From Knoellia koreensis (GTDB taxonomy: Bacteria > Actinomycetota > Actinomycetes > Actinomycetales > Dermatophilaceae), in contig NZ_JABEPQ010000002.1 in NCBI RefSeq assembly GCF_013041615.1, forward strand, positions 868,001 to 932,000: DNA of 64,000 nucleotides, read 5' to 3'. This document shows positions 1 through 8,372 of the stretch, in pieces; position 1 is the first letter of the stretch; each line of letters begins with the position of its first letter. Below the pieces are notes generated by a model that was not told the origin of the DNA, did not search any database, and saw only the letters and a program-made list of their open reading frames with translations. The position numbers were made by a program, and so were the translations under genes.

Positions 1-1
1 C

Positions 2-3001
2 CTCGTCTGGGGTGACGAGCCGCCCGCGCACCCCACCAAGGCGCTCCAGGTCCTCGTGTCGCGGCTGCGCTCGGTCGACCGCGACCTCGTCGCACGCCGC
101 GAGGGCGGCTACCACCTCGGTCTGGGCCGGCACGCCGTCGACGCGTGGGCGCTCACCGACCTCGTCGCCCGGGCAGAGCAGCTGCTGCGCTCCGACCAAC
201 CGGCCGACGCCGCGAGGCTCGCCGCCGAGGCGACCGCAACCGCCGTCACCGACGCACCCGACGGCCCGCTGTCCGACCTGCGCGCCGCAGCCACCGGCAC
301 CATCGACTCCGCCCGTCGGGTCCACGCCGTCGCGCTCGCCCGCAGCGGTCACGCCGACACCGCACTGCCGCTGCTCGCGGACCTCCACGCCCAGGCCCCG
401 GACGACGCCACCCTGCTCGCCGAGCTGCTGCGTACCGAGGCCCGGGCCGTCGGCACGGCACCGGCTCTCGCCCGCTACGACGCCTACCGCCGCGACCTCG
501 CCGACCGCCTCGGGCGCGACCCCGACCCGGCCCTGCGCCGGATCCACCGCGAGCTGCTCGCCGCCGACTCCCCCGTCCATACCGGCGTCCGCTACGACCC
601 GGACGAGCTGCTCGGCCGCGACGACGACCTCGCCCGGCTCCGCGCGGCGCTGGCGAGCGGCCGGCTCACCACCGTCCTGGGCCCGGGCGGCATCGGCAAG
701 ACCCGCATCGCCCACGTCCTGGCCCGCGAAGCCACGCAGCCGCGGGTCCACGTCGTCGAGCTCGTCGGCGTCGGCTCGGGCGACGACGTCGTCGCCGAGG
801 TGGGCGCGGCCCTCGGCATCCGCGGCTCGGTGACCACGCGGCATACCCTCACCCCTGCGCAGGCGGCGGACGTCCGCGGCCGCATCGCCCGCGAGCTCGA
901 CACGGGGCCGGCGCTGCTCGTCCTCGACAACTGCGAGCACGTGCTCGAGTCGGTCGCGGGGCTCGTGGCCTACCTGCTCGTCACGACGCGCGACCTCAGC
1001 GTGCTCGCCACCAGCCGCGCACCGTTGCGGATCGCCGCTGAGCGGGTCGTGCCCCTCACCCAGCTGAGCAGCGGTCACGCGGCCGACCTCTTCGCCCGCC
1101 GCGCCCGGGCGGCGCGGCCCGATGCGACCCTCGACCCCGAGGCGGTCGACGCGGTCGTGAGCCGGCTCGACGGGCTCCCGCTCGCGGTCGAGCTGGCGGC
1201 CGCGAGGGTGCGCACCATGTCGGTCGAGCAGATCCGAGGCGCCCTCGACGACCGGTTCGGTTTGCTGCGCAGCCGCGACCGCACCACTCCGGAGCGTCAC
1301 CGCACCCTTGCCGCGGTGATCGAGTGGTCGTGGGGGTTGCTGTCACCGCACGAGCGGGAGGCGGCCGCGCGGCTCTCGGTGTTCCACGACGGCTTCGACG
1401 CCGCGACGGCGACCACGGTCCTCGGGCCCGATGGCATGGACCTCGTCGAGGCACTGGTCGAGCAGTCCGTCGTCACCGTCAGCGAGTCGGGCGGGGCGAC
1501 GCGCTTCCGCATGCTGGAGACGATTCGCGAGTATGCCGCGCAGCAGCTCCTCGACTCCGGTCACCACGACGACGCGGTCGCGGCCCAGGACCGCTGGGCG
1601 GTCGAGCTCGTCGAGGCGCACGGCTCGATCTTCTTCTCCCCCAACCAGATTGCGAGCATCGACGCCATCCTGGCCGAGGAGGGCAACCTGACCGACGTGC
1701 TGCGTCGTGCCCTGGCGACCGGCCGGGCCGCGGTCGGTGTCGGGCTGCTCAGCACCCTGGGCAGCCTGTGGACCATCACCGGCAACCACCCCCGCATCTT
1801 CGCCGTGGCCGACGCCGCGTCCGAGCTGCTCGCCGACTTGGACCCCACCGGCTCACGCGAGACCGACGCCGCCTTTGAGGCCGCGGCACTGCTGCTCGTG
1901 CACCTCAGCTGGATCCCCGGTCGTGACACCGACGCGATCAGCGCGGCGATGACCAGGTGGGGCCAGCCGACGCACCCGTGGGCGCGCGCGACGCAGGCGA
2001 TGTTCGGGTCGGACGACGAAGAGGACCCGGGCACGCGGATCGCCGCTCTCGCCGATGCCGAGACCGACCCCTACAACGAGGCGATGCTGCTGATGTGGGC
2101 GGCGCTCAGCGCCGAGAACCGCGGCGACATCGAGGCGGCCGCCTCCTACTCCCGCCGGGCCCTCGACTCCGGCGGGCTCACGCCCTACATCGAGGCCTCG
2201 CTGCACTCCGAGCTGTCGCAGCTGGCGAGCTACCGCGGCGACCACCACCTCGCGGCCCACCACGCCGAGCTGGCCTGGCCGATGATGATGCGGCTGCACG
2301 CCGTCGACGACGCCAACTCGCTGCGGTTCACCTCGGCGGCGTCCCTCATCCTCGACCGCGACCTCGACGGGGCGGAGCGCATACTCGACGAGATCGGCGA
2401 CCTGCCGGAGGGTGGCCAGCTCGGCTCGCGGATGCTGCTGATCGCCGCCCGCTCCGAGCTCGCCCTGGCCCGCGGCGACGTCGAGGCCGGGCTGGCCGGG
2501 TTCGACCGGGCGGTGGACGAGGTCCTCGTCGACCTGCCCGGGTGGGCCGGCGGAGTCACTCCATGGGTGCTCATCGCGGCGTCGGAGGCGCTCACCGCCC
2601 ACGTCCTGCACGCCCCGCCCGGACCCGACCCGCGGGCCGACGAGCTCCGTTCCCTCCTGCTGGAGGGCGCTGGCGGCGGACTCGTCGGAGTGCCGACCGA
2701 CGACCTCCCGTTGAGTGGTGTGCTCATGGTGGCGGTCGGCGCGTGGGGGCTGCGCCACGGCGATCCTTCAGACCACGAGAACGCGTTGCGCACCATGGCA
2801 GTTGGCCACCGATGGCGTTACAACCGGGGTCTGCCGTCACTCACCTGGGAGCCGCTGGCCGCGCTCGCGGAGCGCGTCGCACCGGGCCGGCTCGAGGCGC
2901 TCGTCGACGAGTACGCCGACCGGCCGGCCCGGGACCTGCTGGACGAGGCCCGGGACCTGCTGGCGAGCCTGTCCCCCGGCCCACCCGCGGCACACGGCTG
3001 A
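2..3001 (+). CDS. SARP/AfsR-family transcriptional regulator with NTPase domain (5' partial)
   Basis: The reading frame is open to the window edge, so the N-terminus is missing. The first visible residues (LVWGDEPPAHPTKALQVLVS) are the end of an OmpR-like winged-helix DNA-binding domain of the SARP type. A bacterial transcriptional activation (BTAD) domain follows to about visible residue 180. Next comes an STAND/NB-ARC-like NTPase with a Walker A (GPGGIGKT, about residue 227) and a Walker B (LLVLDNCEHV, about 305). The C-terminal half is alpha-helical and TPR-like. Such proteins switch on exporter or secondary-metabolite genes. The leftward DrrAB exporter 2 kb away, with SARP-like direct repeats at its promoter, is a plausible target (inference). 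An iterated CGGCATAC octamer lies in the coding sequence at 839. Confidence 0.9.
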   Translation, partial: LVWGDEPPAHPTKALQVLVSRLRSVDRDLVARREGGYHLGLGRHAVDAWALTDLVARAEQLLRSDQPADAARLAAEATATAVTDAPDGPLSDLRAAATGTIDSARRVHAVALARSGHADTALPLLADLHAQAPDDATLLAELLRTEARAVGTAPALARYDAYRRDLADRLGRDPDPALRRIHRELLAADSPVHTGVRYDPDELLGRDDDLARLRAALASGRLTTVLGPGGIGKTRIAHVLAREATQPRVHVVELVGVGSGDDVVAEVGAALGIRGSVTTRHTLTPAQAADVRGRIARELDTGPALLVLDNCEHVLESVAGLVAYLLVTTRDLSVLATSRAPLRIAAERVVPLTQLSSGHAADLFARRARAARPDATLDPEAVDAVVSRLDGLPLAVELAAARVRTMSVEQIRGALDDRFGLLRSRDRTTPERHRTLAAVIEWSWGLLSPHEREAAARLSVFHDGFDAATATTVLGPDGMDLVEALVEQSVVTVSESGGATRFRMLETIREYAAQQLLDSGHHDDAVAAQDRWAVELVEAHGSIFFSPNQIASIDAILAEEGNLTDVLRRALATGRAAVGVGLLSTLGSLWTITGNHPRIFAVADAASELLADLDPTGSRETDAAFEAAALLLVHLSWIPGRDTDAISAAMTRWGQPTHPWARATQAMFGSDDEEDPGTRIAALADAETDPYNEAMLLMWAALSAENRGDIEAAASYSRRALDSGGLTPYIEASLHSELSQLASYRGDHHLAAHHAELAWPMMMRLHAVDDANSLRFTSAASLILDRDLDGAERILDEIGDLPEGGQLGSRMLLIAARSELALARGDVEAGLAGFDRAVDEVLVDLPGWAGGVTPWVLIAASEALTAHVLHAPPGPDPRADELRSLLLEGAGGGLVGVPTDDLPLSGVLMVAVGAWGLRHGDPSDHENALRTMAVGHRWRYNRGLPSLTWEPLAALAERVAPGRLEALVDEYADRPARDLLDEARDLLASLSPGPPAAHG

Positions 3002-3063
3002 GCCCCGGGGCGGGGGCGCTGGACTGGGGGCACGGGGGTGAGCACGCGGCATACCCGCACCGG

Positions 3064-4176
3064 CTATTGGGTGGCGATCCACTCCGCGTAGAACAGGCCG
3101 AGCCCGGCGATCACGCAGATGCCGGCCACGATCCAGAAGCGGATGACGATCGTGATCTCGGCCCAGCCCACCATCTCGAAGTGGTGGTGCAGCGGCGCGA
3201 TCCGGAAGACCCGCTTGCCGGTGAGCTTGAAGCTGGCCACCTGGATCACGACCGACATGGTGATGATGACGAACAGGCCGCCGAGGACGACCAGCAGCAG
3301 CTCGGTGCGGGTCATGATGGCCAGACCCGCGAGCGCCGCCCCCAGCCCGAGCGAACCGGTGTCGCCCATGATGATCTGGGCGGGTGAGGCGTTCCACCAC
3401 AGGAACCCGAAACACGCCCCCGCGATCGCGCACGCCACCACGGCCAGGTCGAGCCCGTCGCGGATGTCGTAGCAGCCCACGCCGGGGGTCAGGGAGCAGC
3501 TCTGGTTGTACTGCCACAAGCTGATCCCGCTGTAGGCGCCGAACACCATGACCGACGTGCCGGTGGCGAGCCCGTCGAGCCCGTCGGTGATGTTGACGCC
3601 GTTGGAGGCACCCGCGATGAGCAGGTTGGCCCACACGACGAACAGGACGACCCCGAGGACGGGACCGGCCACCGCGAGGTCGATCGGGGTGTCCCGGATG
3701 AACGACACCGCCGTCGACGCCGCCGAGCGCCCGTGCCCATCCTTGACCAGCAGCGCGAGCAGGGCGAACGCGACCGTGACCACGGACTGCCCGAGCAGCT
3801 TCTGCCTGGAGGTGAGGCCGAGGCTGCGCGCCTTGGAGATCTTGATGTAGTCGTCCAGGTAGCCGACGGTGCCCATACCGACCAGCAGGAACAGCACCAG
3901 CAGCGCGCTCAGCGAGACGCGGCCCGGGATCACCGGGAACGACCCGCTCGAGCCGACCGCCCACAACACCAGGTGCGAGCCGAAGTAGCCCAGCACCGCG
4001 GCGGCGATGATCATGACACCGCCCATGGTCGGCTTGCCGCGCTTGTAGTGGTGGTGGGCGAGGTCGTCGCGGATGAACTGGCCGTACTGGCGCCGGATCA
4101 GGGACCGGATGAACATCGGCGTCCCCAGCAGCGCCACGACCATGGCGATCCCGCCCGCGAGCAGGACGTTGACCAT
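3064..4176 (-). CDS. mraY: Phospho-N-acetylmuramoyl-pentapeptide-transferase (MraY), outside the dcw cluster
   Basis: A 370-residue polytopic membrane enzyme of the MraY family, which transfers phospho-MurNAc-pentapeptide to undecaprenyl phosphate to make lipid I. Family motifs are present: GYLDDYIKI with the double aspartate, NITDGLDGLA, and the C-terminal PLHHHFE histidine motif. About ten hydrophobic segments are visible. The N-terminal substrate loop is unusual: the usual GP before the histidine reads LA, and the usual GTPTMGG reads GKPTMGG. The gene stands alone, without murE/murF/murD/ftsW neighbours, between a SARP gene and a DrrAB exporter. It may therefore be a second, diverged copy rather than the housekeeping one. 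The start is ATG with a GGA-rich upstream stretch; an inverted repeat separates it from drrB. Confidence 0.93.
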   Translation of the reverse strand: MVNVLLAGGIAMVVALLGTPMFIRSLIRRQYGQFIRDDLAHHHYKRGKPTMGGVMIIAAAVLGYFGSHLVLWAVGSSGSFPVIPGRVSLSALLVLFLLVGMGTVGYLDDYIKISKARSLGLTSRQKLLGQSVVTVAFALLALLVKDGHGRSAASTAVSFIRDTPIDLAVAGPVLGVVLFVVWANLLIAGASNGVNITDGLDGLATGTSVMVFGAYSGISLWQYNQSCSLTPGVGCYDIRDGLDLAVVACAIAGACFGFLWWNASPAQIIMGDTGSLGLGAALAGLAIMTRTELLLVVLGGLFVIITMSVVIQVASFKLTGKRVFRIAPLHHHFEMVGWAEITIVIRFWIVAGICVIAGLGLFYAEWIATQ

Positions 4177-4257
4177 CGAGTTCCGTTCGTGGGGGCTGCG
4201 GGGACGCCCTCACGCTATCCGGCTGCCGCGTCGTCGTCGCCTACCGACGCGCAAGCG

Positions 4258-4319
4258 CGGGTATGCCGCCCGCCCGCGTCGGTGCCGGCCGGTCACCGTG
4301 GTGACCGGCCGGCATACCC
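4258..4319. terminator. Long perfect hairpin with an outer octamer pair
   Basis: The arms at 4283-4298 and 4299-4314 form a 15-bp perfect inverted repeat (TGCCGGCCGGTCACC) around a 2-base centre. An outer pair, GGGTATGCCG at 4259 and CGGCATACCC at 4310, is also inverted. It lies between the drrB stop and the mraY start, so it probably ends the drrAB transcript. There is no T-tract, as is common in high-GC actinobacteria. Confidence 0.65.
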
Positions 4320-4320
4320 G

Positions 4321-5175
4321 TCACATCTTGCGGTTGAAGCTACGCACCGACAGGGGCGCGAAGATCGCGACGACGACGGCGCAGCCGAGCACCGCCCAGC
4401 CGACCTCGGCGGTGACCTGGCCGTGGTTGGCCAGCTCCCGGATCGCGCTGATGACGTGGCTGACAGGGTTGACGTCGGCGAAGGCGCGCAACCAGCCGGG
4501 CATCGTGGCGGTCGGGACGAACGCGTTGGACAGGAACGTCAGCGGGAACATCACCATCAGCGAGATGCCCTGGACGCCCTGCGCGGTCTTGCCGACGGTG
4601 CCGAACCAGGTGAAGATCCACGCCAGCGACCAGCCGGTGACGATGGCGAGCAGGATCGCACCGAACACGCCGAGGACGCCGCCGCCGGGGCGGTAGCCCA
4701 TCGCGATGCCGGTGCCGAAGGTGAGGGTCGAGGCGATGGCGTATCGGACGAGGTCGGCGACCATGGGTCCGGCCAGCGGTGCGATCCGCGCGATCGGCAA
4801 GACCTTGAACCGGTCGAAGACACCCTTGTCCATGTCCTCACGCAGCTGGACGCCGGTGGCGATGCAGGCGGTGAGGACGGTCTGGCCGATGAGGCCGGGG
4901 ATGATGACGGGCAGGTAGTCCTTGACGCTGCCGCTGATCGCGCCGCCGAAGATGTAGGCGAACATCGCGGTGAACAGCAGCGGCTGGATGGTGACGTCGA
5001 AGAGCTGCTCGAAGTTGCGCCGCATCTTCATGGTGGCCCGCCACGCCAGGGTCATCGTCTGGGCGACGGTCTGGCCCAGGGATACATGGGTGGCGAGCCG
5101 GCGGTCGAGGACGCCGGTGTCGACGGTGACCCGCTGGGTCGCGTCGCCGGGTGGGGTGGTGGTCAGGGTGCTCAT
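4321..5175 (-). CDS. ABC-2 type exporter permease, DrrB-like
   Basis: A 284-residue inner-membrane permease of the daunorubicin-resistance (DrrB) ABC-2 family. About six hydrophobic segments are visible after a roughly 40-residue cytoplasmic N-terminus. The conserved stretch FEQLFDVTIQPLLFTAMFAY and the C-terminal SNAFVPTATMPGWLRAFADV are typical of drug or lipid exporters. Its start overlaps the stop of the upstream ATPase gene by four bases (ATGA), so the two are translationally coupled and should form one transporter. The substrate cannot be read from the sequence; a hydrophobic drug or cell-envelope lipid is the usual range. A strong hairpin follows the stop codon. Confidence 0.9.
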   Translation of the reverse strand: MSTLTTTPPGDATQRVTVDTGVLDRRLATHVSLGQTVAQTMTLAWRATMKMRRNFEQLFDVTIQPLLFTAMFAYIFGGAISGSVKDYLPVIIPGLIGQTVLTACIATGVQLREDMDKGVFDRFKVLPIARIAPLAGPMVADLVRYAIASTLTFGTGIAMGYRPGGGVLGVFGAILLAIVTGWSLAWIFTWFGTVGKTAQGVQGISLMVMFPLTFLSNAFVPTATMPGWLRAFADVNPVSHVISAIRELANHGQVTAEVGWAVLGCAVVVAIFAPLSVRSFNRKM

Positions 5176-6161
5176 GATGCGGCCTCCATGCTCGCGGAGT
5201 CGTCGGTGTCGGAGTCGGCGGTGTGCCCAGTGAGGGCGAGGAAGACCTCGTCGAGCGACGGCTTCTGCACGGTGAGGGACTCGATGCCGATTCCCTTCTC
5301 CCGCAACGCAACCAGCACGTCAACGGCCTGCTCGCTGCGCTCGAGCGGCACCGACAGGCGGCGCGCCTCGGGCGACGGCACGGGCTCCTCGCCGACGAGG
5401 CCACGAGCAGTGGCGGCAGCGAGGACGAGGTCGTCGCGCTCGGCCAGGTGAACGGTGAGCGAGCTGCGCCCGACGGAGGACTTGAGCTCGTCGGAGGTGC
5501 CCTCGGCGACCTTGACGCCACGGTCGATGACGGCGATGCGGTCGGCGAGCTGGTCGGCCTCGTCGAGATACTGCGTGGTCAGCAGGACCGTGCAGCCCTC
5601 GTCGACGAGCTCGCGGATGGTGTCCCACATCTGCCCGCGGGTGCGCGGGTCGAGGCCGGTCGTCGGCTCGTCGAGGAAGATCAGCGGCGGGCGCGTGATG
5701 AGGCTGGCGGCGAGGTCGAGCCGGCGCCGCATGCCGCCGGAGAACGCGCTGATCGGCTTGTTCGCGGCCTCGGTGAGGTCGAACTGCTCGAGCAGCGTGG
5801 CCGCGCGGCGCTTGCTCTCGGGCCGCGAAAGCCCCTGGAGGCGGCCGAAGAGCAGCAGGTTCTCGGTGGCGGTGAGGTTCTCGTCGACCGAGGCGTACTG
5901 CCCGGTGACGCCGAGCAGCTGGCGGATGACGTGGCCCTCGCGGCTCACGTCGTGGCCGAAGACCTCGGCGCGTCCACCGTCGATGGGCAGCAGGGTGGCG
6001 AGCATCTTCAGGGTCGTCGTCTTGCCGGCGCCGTTGGGCCCGAGGACGCCGAACACCTCGCCGCGGCGGACCTCCAGGTCGATGCCGTCGACGGCCCGCT
6101 GGTCGCCGAAGGTCTTGACGAGCCCCTGGGCGTGGACTGCGAGTGTGTCGTTCGTGTGCAT
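5172..6161 (-). CDS. ABC exporter ATP-binding protein, DrrA-like
   Basis: The ATPase partner of the DrrB-like permease, 329 residues from the chosen ATG. Walker A GPNGAGKTTT, signature SGGMRRRLDLA and Walker B LIFLDEPTTGLD are all intact, followed by TQYLDEADQLAD typical of DrrA. The C-terminal 90 residues match the accessory domain of that family. An in-frame extension upstream is possible, but translation probably starts at MHTNDTL. A -10-like CATCCT (6169-6174) sits seven bases ahead of this ATG, suggesting a leaderless message. Three TTTCAC direct repeats lie just upstream. The gene overlaps drrB by ATGA. Confidence 0.9.
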   Translation of the reverse strand: MHTNDTLAVHAQGLVKTFGDQRAVDGIDLEVRRGEVFGVLGPNGAGKTTTLKMLATLLPIDGGRAEVFGHDVSREGHVIRQLLGVTGQYASVDENLTATENLLLFGRLQGLSRPESKRRAATLLEQFDLTEAANKPISAFSGGMRRRLDLAASLITRPPLIFLDEPTTGLDPRTRGQMWDTIRELVDEGCTVLLTTQYLDEADQLADRIAVIDRGVKVAEGTSDELKSSVGRSSLTVHLAERDDLVLAAATARGLVGEEPVPSPEARRLSVPLERSEQAVDVLVALREKGIGIESLTVQKPSLDEVFLALTGHTADSDTDDSASMEAAS

Positions 6162-6182
6162 GCTCCCAAGGATGGGGGCGGC

Positions 6183-6223
6183 CGCTTTCACCGTGGTTTC
6201 ACGGCCGGTCCGGGTGGTTTCAC
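6183..6223 (-). promoter_or_regulatory. Direct-repeat operator candidate upstream of the drrA-like gene
   Basis: On the given strand TTTCAC occurs at 6186, 6197 and 6218, with the last two extended to TGGTTTCAC. Spacings are 11 and 21 bases, that is one and about two helical turns, so all face the same side of the DNA. SARP proteins are known to bind heptameric direct repeats of 11-bp period just upstream of the -10 box. The repeats end about 11 bases before a possible -10 (CATCCT). Assignment to the SARP encoded at 2-3001 is inference. Confidence 0.5.
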
Positions 6224-6256
6224 GCCCCCCGTCGCCTCGACTTCGGCCCCCAACCA

Positions 6257-6307
6257 CACGGGTATGCCGCGTGGTCACCCCCGCGGGGACCACGCGGCAT
6301 ACCCGTG
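6257..6307. terminator. 20-bp-arm perfect hairpin built from the iterated octamer
   Basis: Arms 6257-6276 and 6288-6307 are a perfect 20-bp inverted repeat, each containing the extended motif GGTATGCCGCGTGGTC or its complement. The loop is 11 bases. It lies just 3' of the MFS gene (stop at 6324, leftward) and before drrA, so it should end the MFS transcript. It is the longest of the octamer hairpins in the window. Confidence 0.75.
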
Positions 6308-6323
6308 CGTGGGTCTGACGACG

Positions 6324-7868
6324 TCAGGCGTCGACGCGCGCCCGCTCGGCCGCGAGGAAGGTGTCGCGCTGCTCGACGCGAGCGCTGCGCGCCATCCGGG
6401 CGACGACGACCCACGAGCCGATCGCGGCCAGCACGACCAGTCCCACGACGACCGCGACGCCGGTGACCATGCCGGGCAGCAGCTCGCCCGGGACGGGCTC
6501 GCCGCCATCGGCCGCGGCGGACCCGATGATCGCGGTGACGACCGCCATCATCGCTGCGCCACCGACCTGGACACTGGTGTTGACCAGCCCGGAGGCGAGT
6601 CCCTGCTCGTGGTCGGCGACACCGGCGGTCGCCTGGCTGTTGATCGACGGGAAGGTCAGCGCGAACCCGAAGCCGAGCAGCAGCATCGTCGGCAACAGGA
6701 ACGCCCAGTAGGACGCGCCGGGCTGGACCCGCAGGAACAGCGCGTAGGCGAGGACGAACGCGGTGAGCCCGACGGCGATGAGGCGCTGGGTGCCGAACCG
6801 GTCGAGCACGCGGTCGATCTTCGTGGAGCTGGCGACCACGAGCAGCCCGGCCGGGAGGAACCCCAGGGCCATGGCCAGCGGCGACCACCCGAGCGAGCTC
6901 TGCAGGTAGATCGTCACGAGGAACTGGAAGGCGGCGTAGGCGCCGAACATGGCCGCGCCGGAGAGGTTGGCGTGCACCAGGTGCACGGAGCGCAGGATGC
7001 CCAGCCGCACCAGGGGCGCGGGGTGGCGCAGCTCGGTGACGACGAAGGTCGCGGCCAGGGCGGCGGCCACGGCGAACGACCCGAGCGTCACCGGGCTGGT
7101 CCAGCCACGCGACGGCGCCTCGACGACGGCATACACGGCGAGCAGGAGGGCACCGGTCACCGAGACCGCACCCAGCAGGTCGAAGTCACGCAGCCGGATG
7201 TGCTCCTGCGCGGCCACCCGCGGCACCAGCCGCCACCCGGCAGCGGCGAGCAGCAGCGCCACCGGCCCGGGCAGGAGGAACGTCGCCCGCCAGCCGAGCT
7301 CGGTGAGCAGGCCGCCGAAGACGAGACCGAGCGAGAACCCGCTCGCACCGCAGACGGTGTAGATCGACAGGGCGCGGTTGCGCGCCGGGCCCTCGGCGAA
7401 GGTCGTGGTGATGATGGACAAGCCGGCCGGGACGGTGAAGGCGGCGGCGACGCCCTTGACGAAACGCAGCGCGATGAGCGCCGTCGGGTCGCTGAGGACC
7501 GCACTGACCACCGACGCCAGACCGAAGACGAGGACGGCGCCGAGGAAGACGCGGCGGCGGCCGAGCAGGTCCGAGCTGCGGCCGCCGAGCAGCAACAGGC
7601 CGCCGTAGCCGAGGACGTAGCCGCTGACGATCCACTGGAGCGTGCTGGGGGCGAGCTCGAGGTCTGCGCCGATCGAGGGAAGGGCCACGCCGACCATGGA
7701 GATGTCGAGGCCGTCCAGGAAAAGGGCACCGCAGAGCACGACGAGGAGGAGCCACGTGGAGCGGGTCCAGCCGGTGCCGCTGGTGACGGTCGCGTGGGAA
7801 ACGTCCTGCGGCTCAGTGGTTTCCGCGGTGGGAGCGGGAGCGTGGGAGAGGTCATGGATTGACGTCAT
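6324..7868 (-). CDS. MFS drug exporter, DHA2 (EmrB/QacA) type
   Basis: A 514-residue major facilitator superfamily protein with about 14 hydrophobic segments, the layout of the DHA2 proton-drug antiporters. The family motif GRSSDLLGRRRVFLGAV follows helix 2 and an LDISMVGVALPSIG motif lies in helix 1. The start chosen is the ATG giving MTSIHDL; an in-frame ATG four codons upstream is also possible. It is transcribed away from a MarR gene across an 88-base intergenic region holding TGCAT-rich palindromes. MarR control of its expression is therefore the obvious model. The substrate is unknown. A strong hairpin follows the stop codon. Confidence 0.9.
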   Translation of the reverse strand: MTSIHDLSHAPAPTAETTEPQDVSHATVTSGTGWTRSTWLLLVVLCGALFLDGLDISMVGVALPSIGADLELAPSTLQWIVSGYVLGYGGLLLLGGRSSDLLGRRRVFLGAVLVFGLASVVSAVLSDPTALIALRFVKGVAAAFTVPAGLSIITTTFAEGPARNRALSIYTVCGASGFSLGLVFGGLLTELGWRATFLLPGPVALLLAAAGWRLVPRVAAQEHIRLRDFDLLGAVSVTGALLLAVYAVVEAPSRGWTSPVTLGSFAVAAALAATFVVTELRHPAPLVRLGILRSVHLVHANLSGAAMFGAYAAFQFLVTIYLQSSLGWSPLAMALGFLPAGLLVVASSTKIDRVLDRFGTQRLIAVGLTAFVLAYALFLRVQPGASYWAFLLPTMLLLGFGFALTFPSINSQATAGVADHEQGLASGLVNTSVQVGGAAMMAVVTAIIGSAAADGGEPVPGELLPGMVTGVAVVVGLVVLAAIGSWVVVARMARSARVEQRDTFLAAERARVDA

Positions 7869-7879
7869 GTCGCCCATCA

Positions 7880-7949
7880 TGCATGCACTTGCATTCAATG
7901 CACAAGCAAATAATGCATGAACAACTTTTGCACCTGCACGTGGTAGGAT
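7880..7949. promoter_or_regulatory. MarR-type operator and divergent promoter region
   Basis: The centre is an almost perfect palindrome at 7888-7906 (CTTGCATT-C-AATGCA-C-AAG). It is flanked by TGCATGCA at 7880-7887 and AATGCATGA at 7912-7920, giving three TGCAT-type half-site clusters at about one-turn to two-turn spacing. A -10-like TAGGAT at 7944-7949 lies seven bases before the marR ATG, which suggests a leaderless transcript. The AT-rich stretch is conspicuous against the surrounding GC. Confidence 0.6.
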
Positions 7950-7956
7950 CACGCGC

Positions 7957-8364
7957 ATGAGCCGAGCCGACGACGACGCCTTGGCCCAGGCATGGCATGA
8001 CCTGATGGGCCGTTACCAGCGGATGATGTGCACGCTGGACCGCGAGCTGGAGCAGCACGGGCTGAACGCCAGCGAGTTCGAGGTGCTCCAGCAGCTGCAC
8101 TCCGGCAAGGCCTGCGAGCTGCCGATGAGCGCCCTCGCCGAGCACGCCCACCTCACCCAGAGCGCCCTGTCCCGCCTCGTCTCACGGCTCGAGAAGGACG
8201 GCCTCATCACCCGCAAGACGTGCAGCAACGACCGGCGCGCCCAGTTCGTCGCGCTCACCGACGAGGGCCGCCGCCGCTTCCGCGAAGCCAAGCCGACGCA
8301 GCGCCAGGTGCTGCGTGAGGGCGCCGTCGACTGCCCCCAGCTCGCCCCCGCCGCAACCTCCTGA
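7957..8364 (+). CDS. MarR-family transcriptional regulator
   Basis: A 135-residue winged-helix regulator. The core SEFEVLQQLHSG, LTQSALSRLVSRLEKDGLI and the wing with DRRAQFVALTDEGRRR are classical MarR features. The dimerising C-terminal helix looks short, ending in a Pro/Ala-rich tail. It is divergent from a DHA2 drug exporter, with palindromic TGCAT elements between them, so it most likely represses both genes until a ligand binds. The transcript may be leaderless. A pair of E1 palindromes and an octamer hairpin lie immediately downstream, before a convergent permease gene. Confidence 0.9.
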   Translation: MSRADDDALAQAWHDLMGRYQRMMCTLDRELEQHGLNASEFEVLQQLHSGKACELPMSALAEHAHLTQSALSRLVSRLEKDGLITRKTCSNDRRAQFVALTDEGRRRFREAKPTQRQVLREGAVDCPQLAPAATS

Positions 8365-8372
8365 CCCCTCCC

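Noticed and set aside
2-6323. SARP, mraY and DrrAB as part of an antibiotic biosynthetic cluster
   Set aside because: No biosynthetic enzymes (PKS, NRPS, terpene, RiPP or nucleoside-pathway genes) are present in this stretch. A resistance island remains possible, but a cluster cannot be claimed from this window.
5223-7862. Very long open frame (about 880 codons) on the opposite strand of the DrrA and MFS genes
   Set aside because: It runs through two convincing genes, is dominated by Arg/Gly/Ala/Asp composition without domains, and is a typical high-GC shadow frame. The same applies to 3733-5451, 8595-10487, 12950-16024 and 20929-23562.
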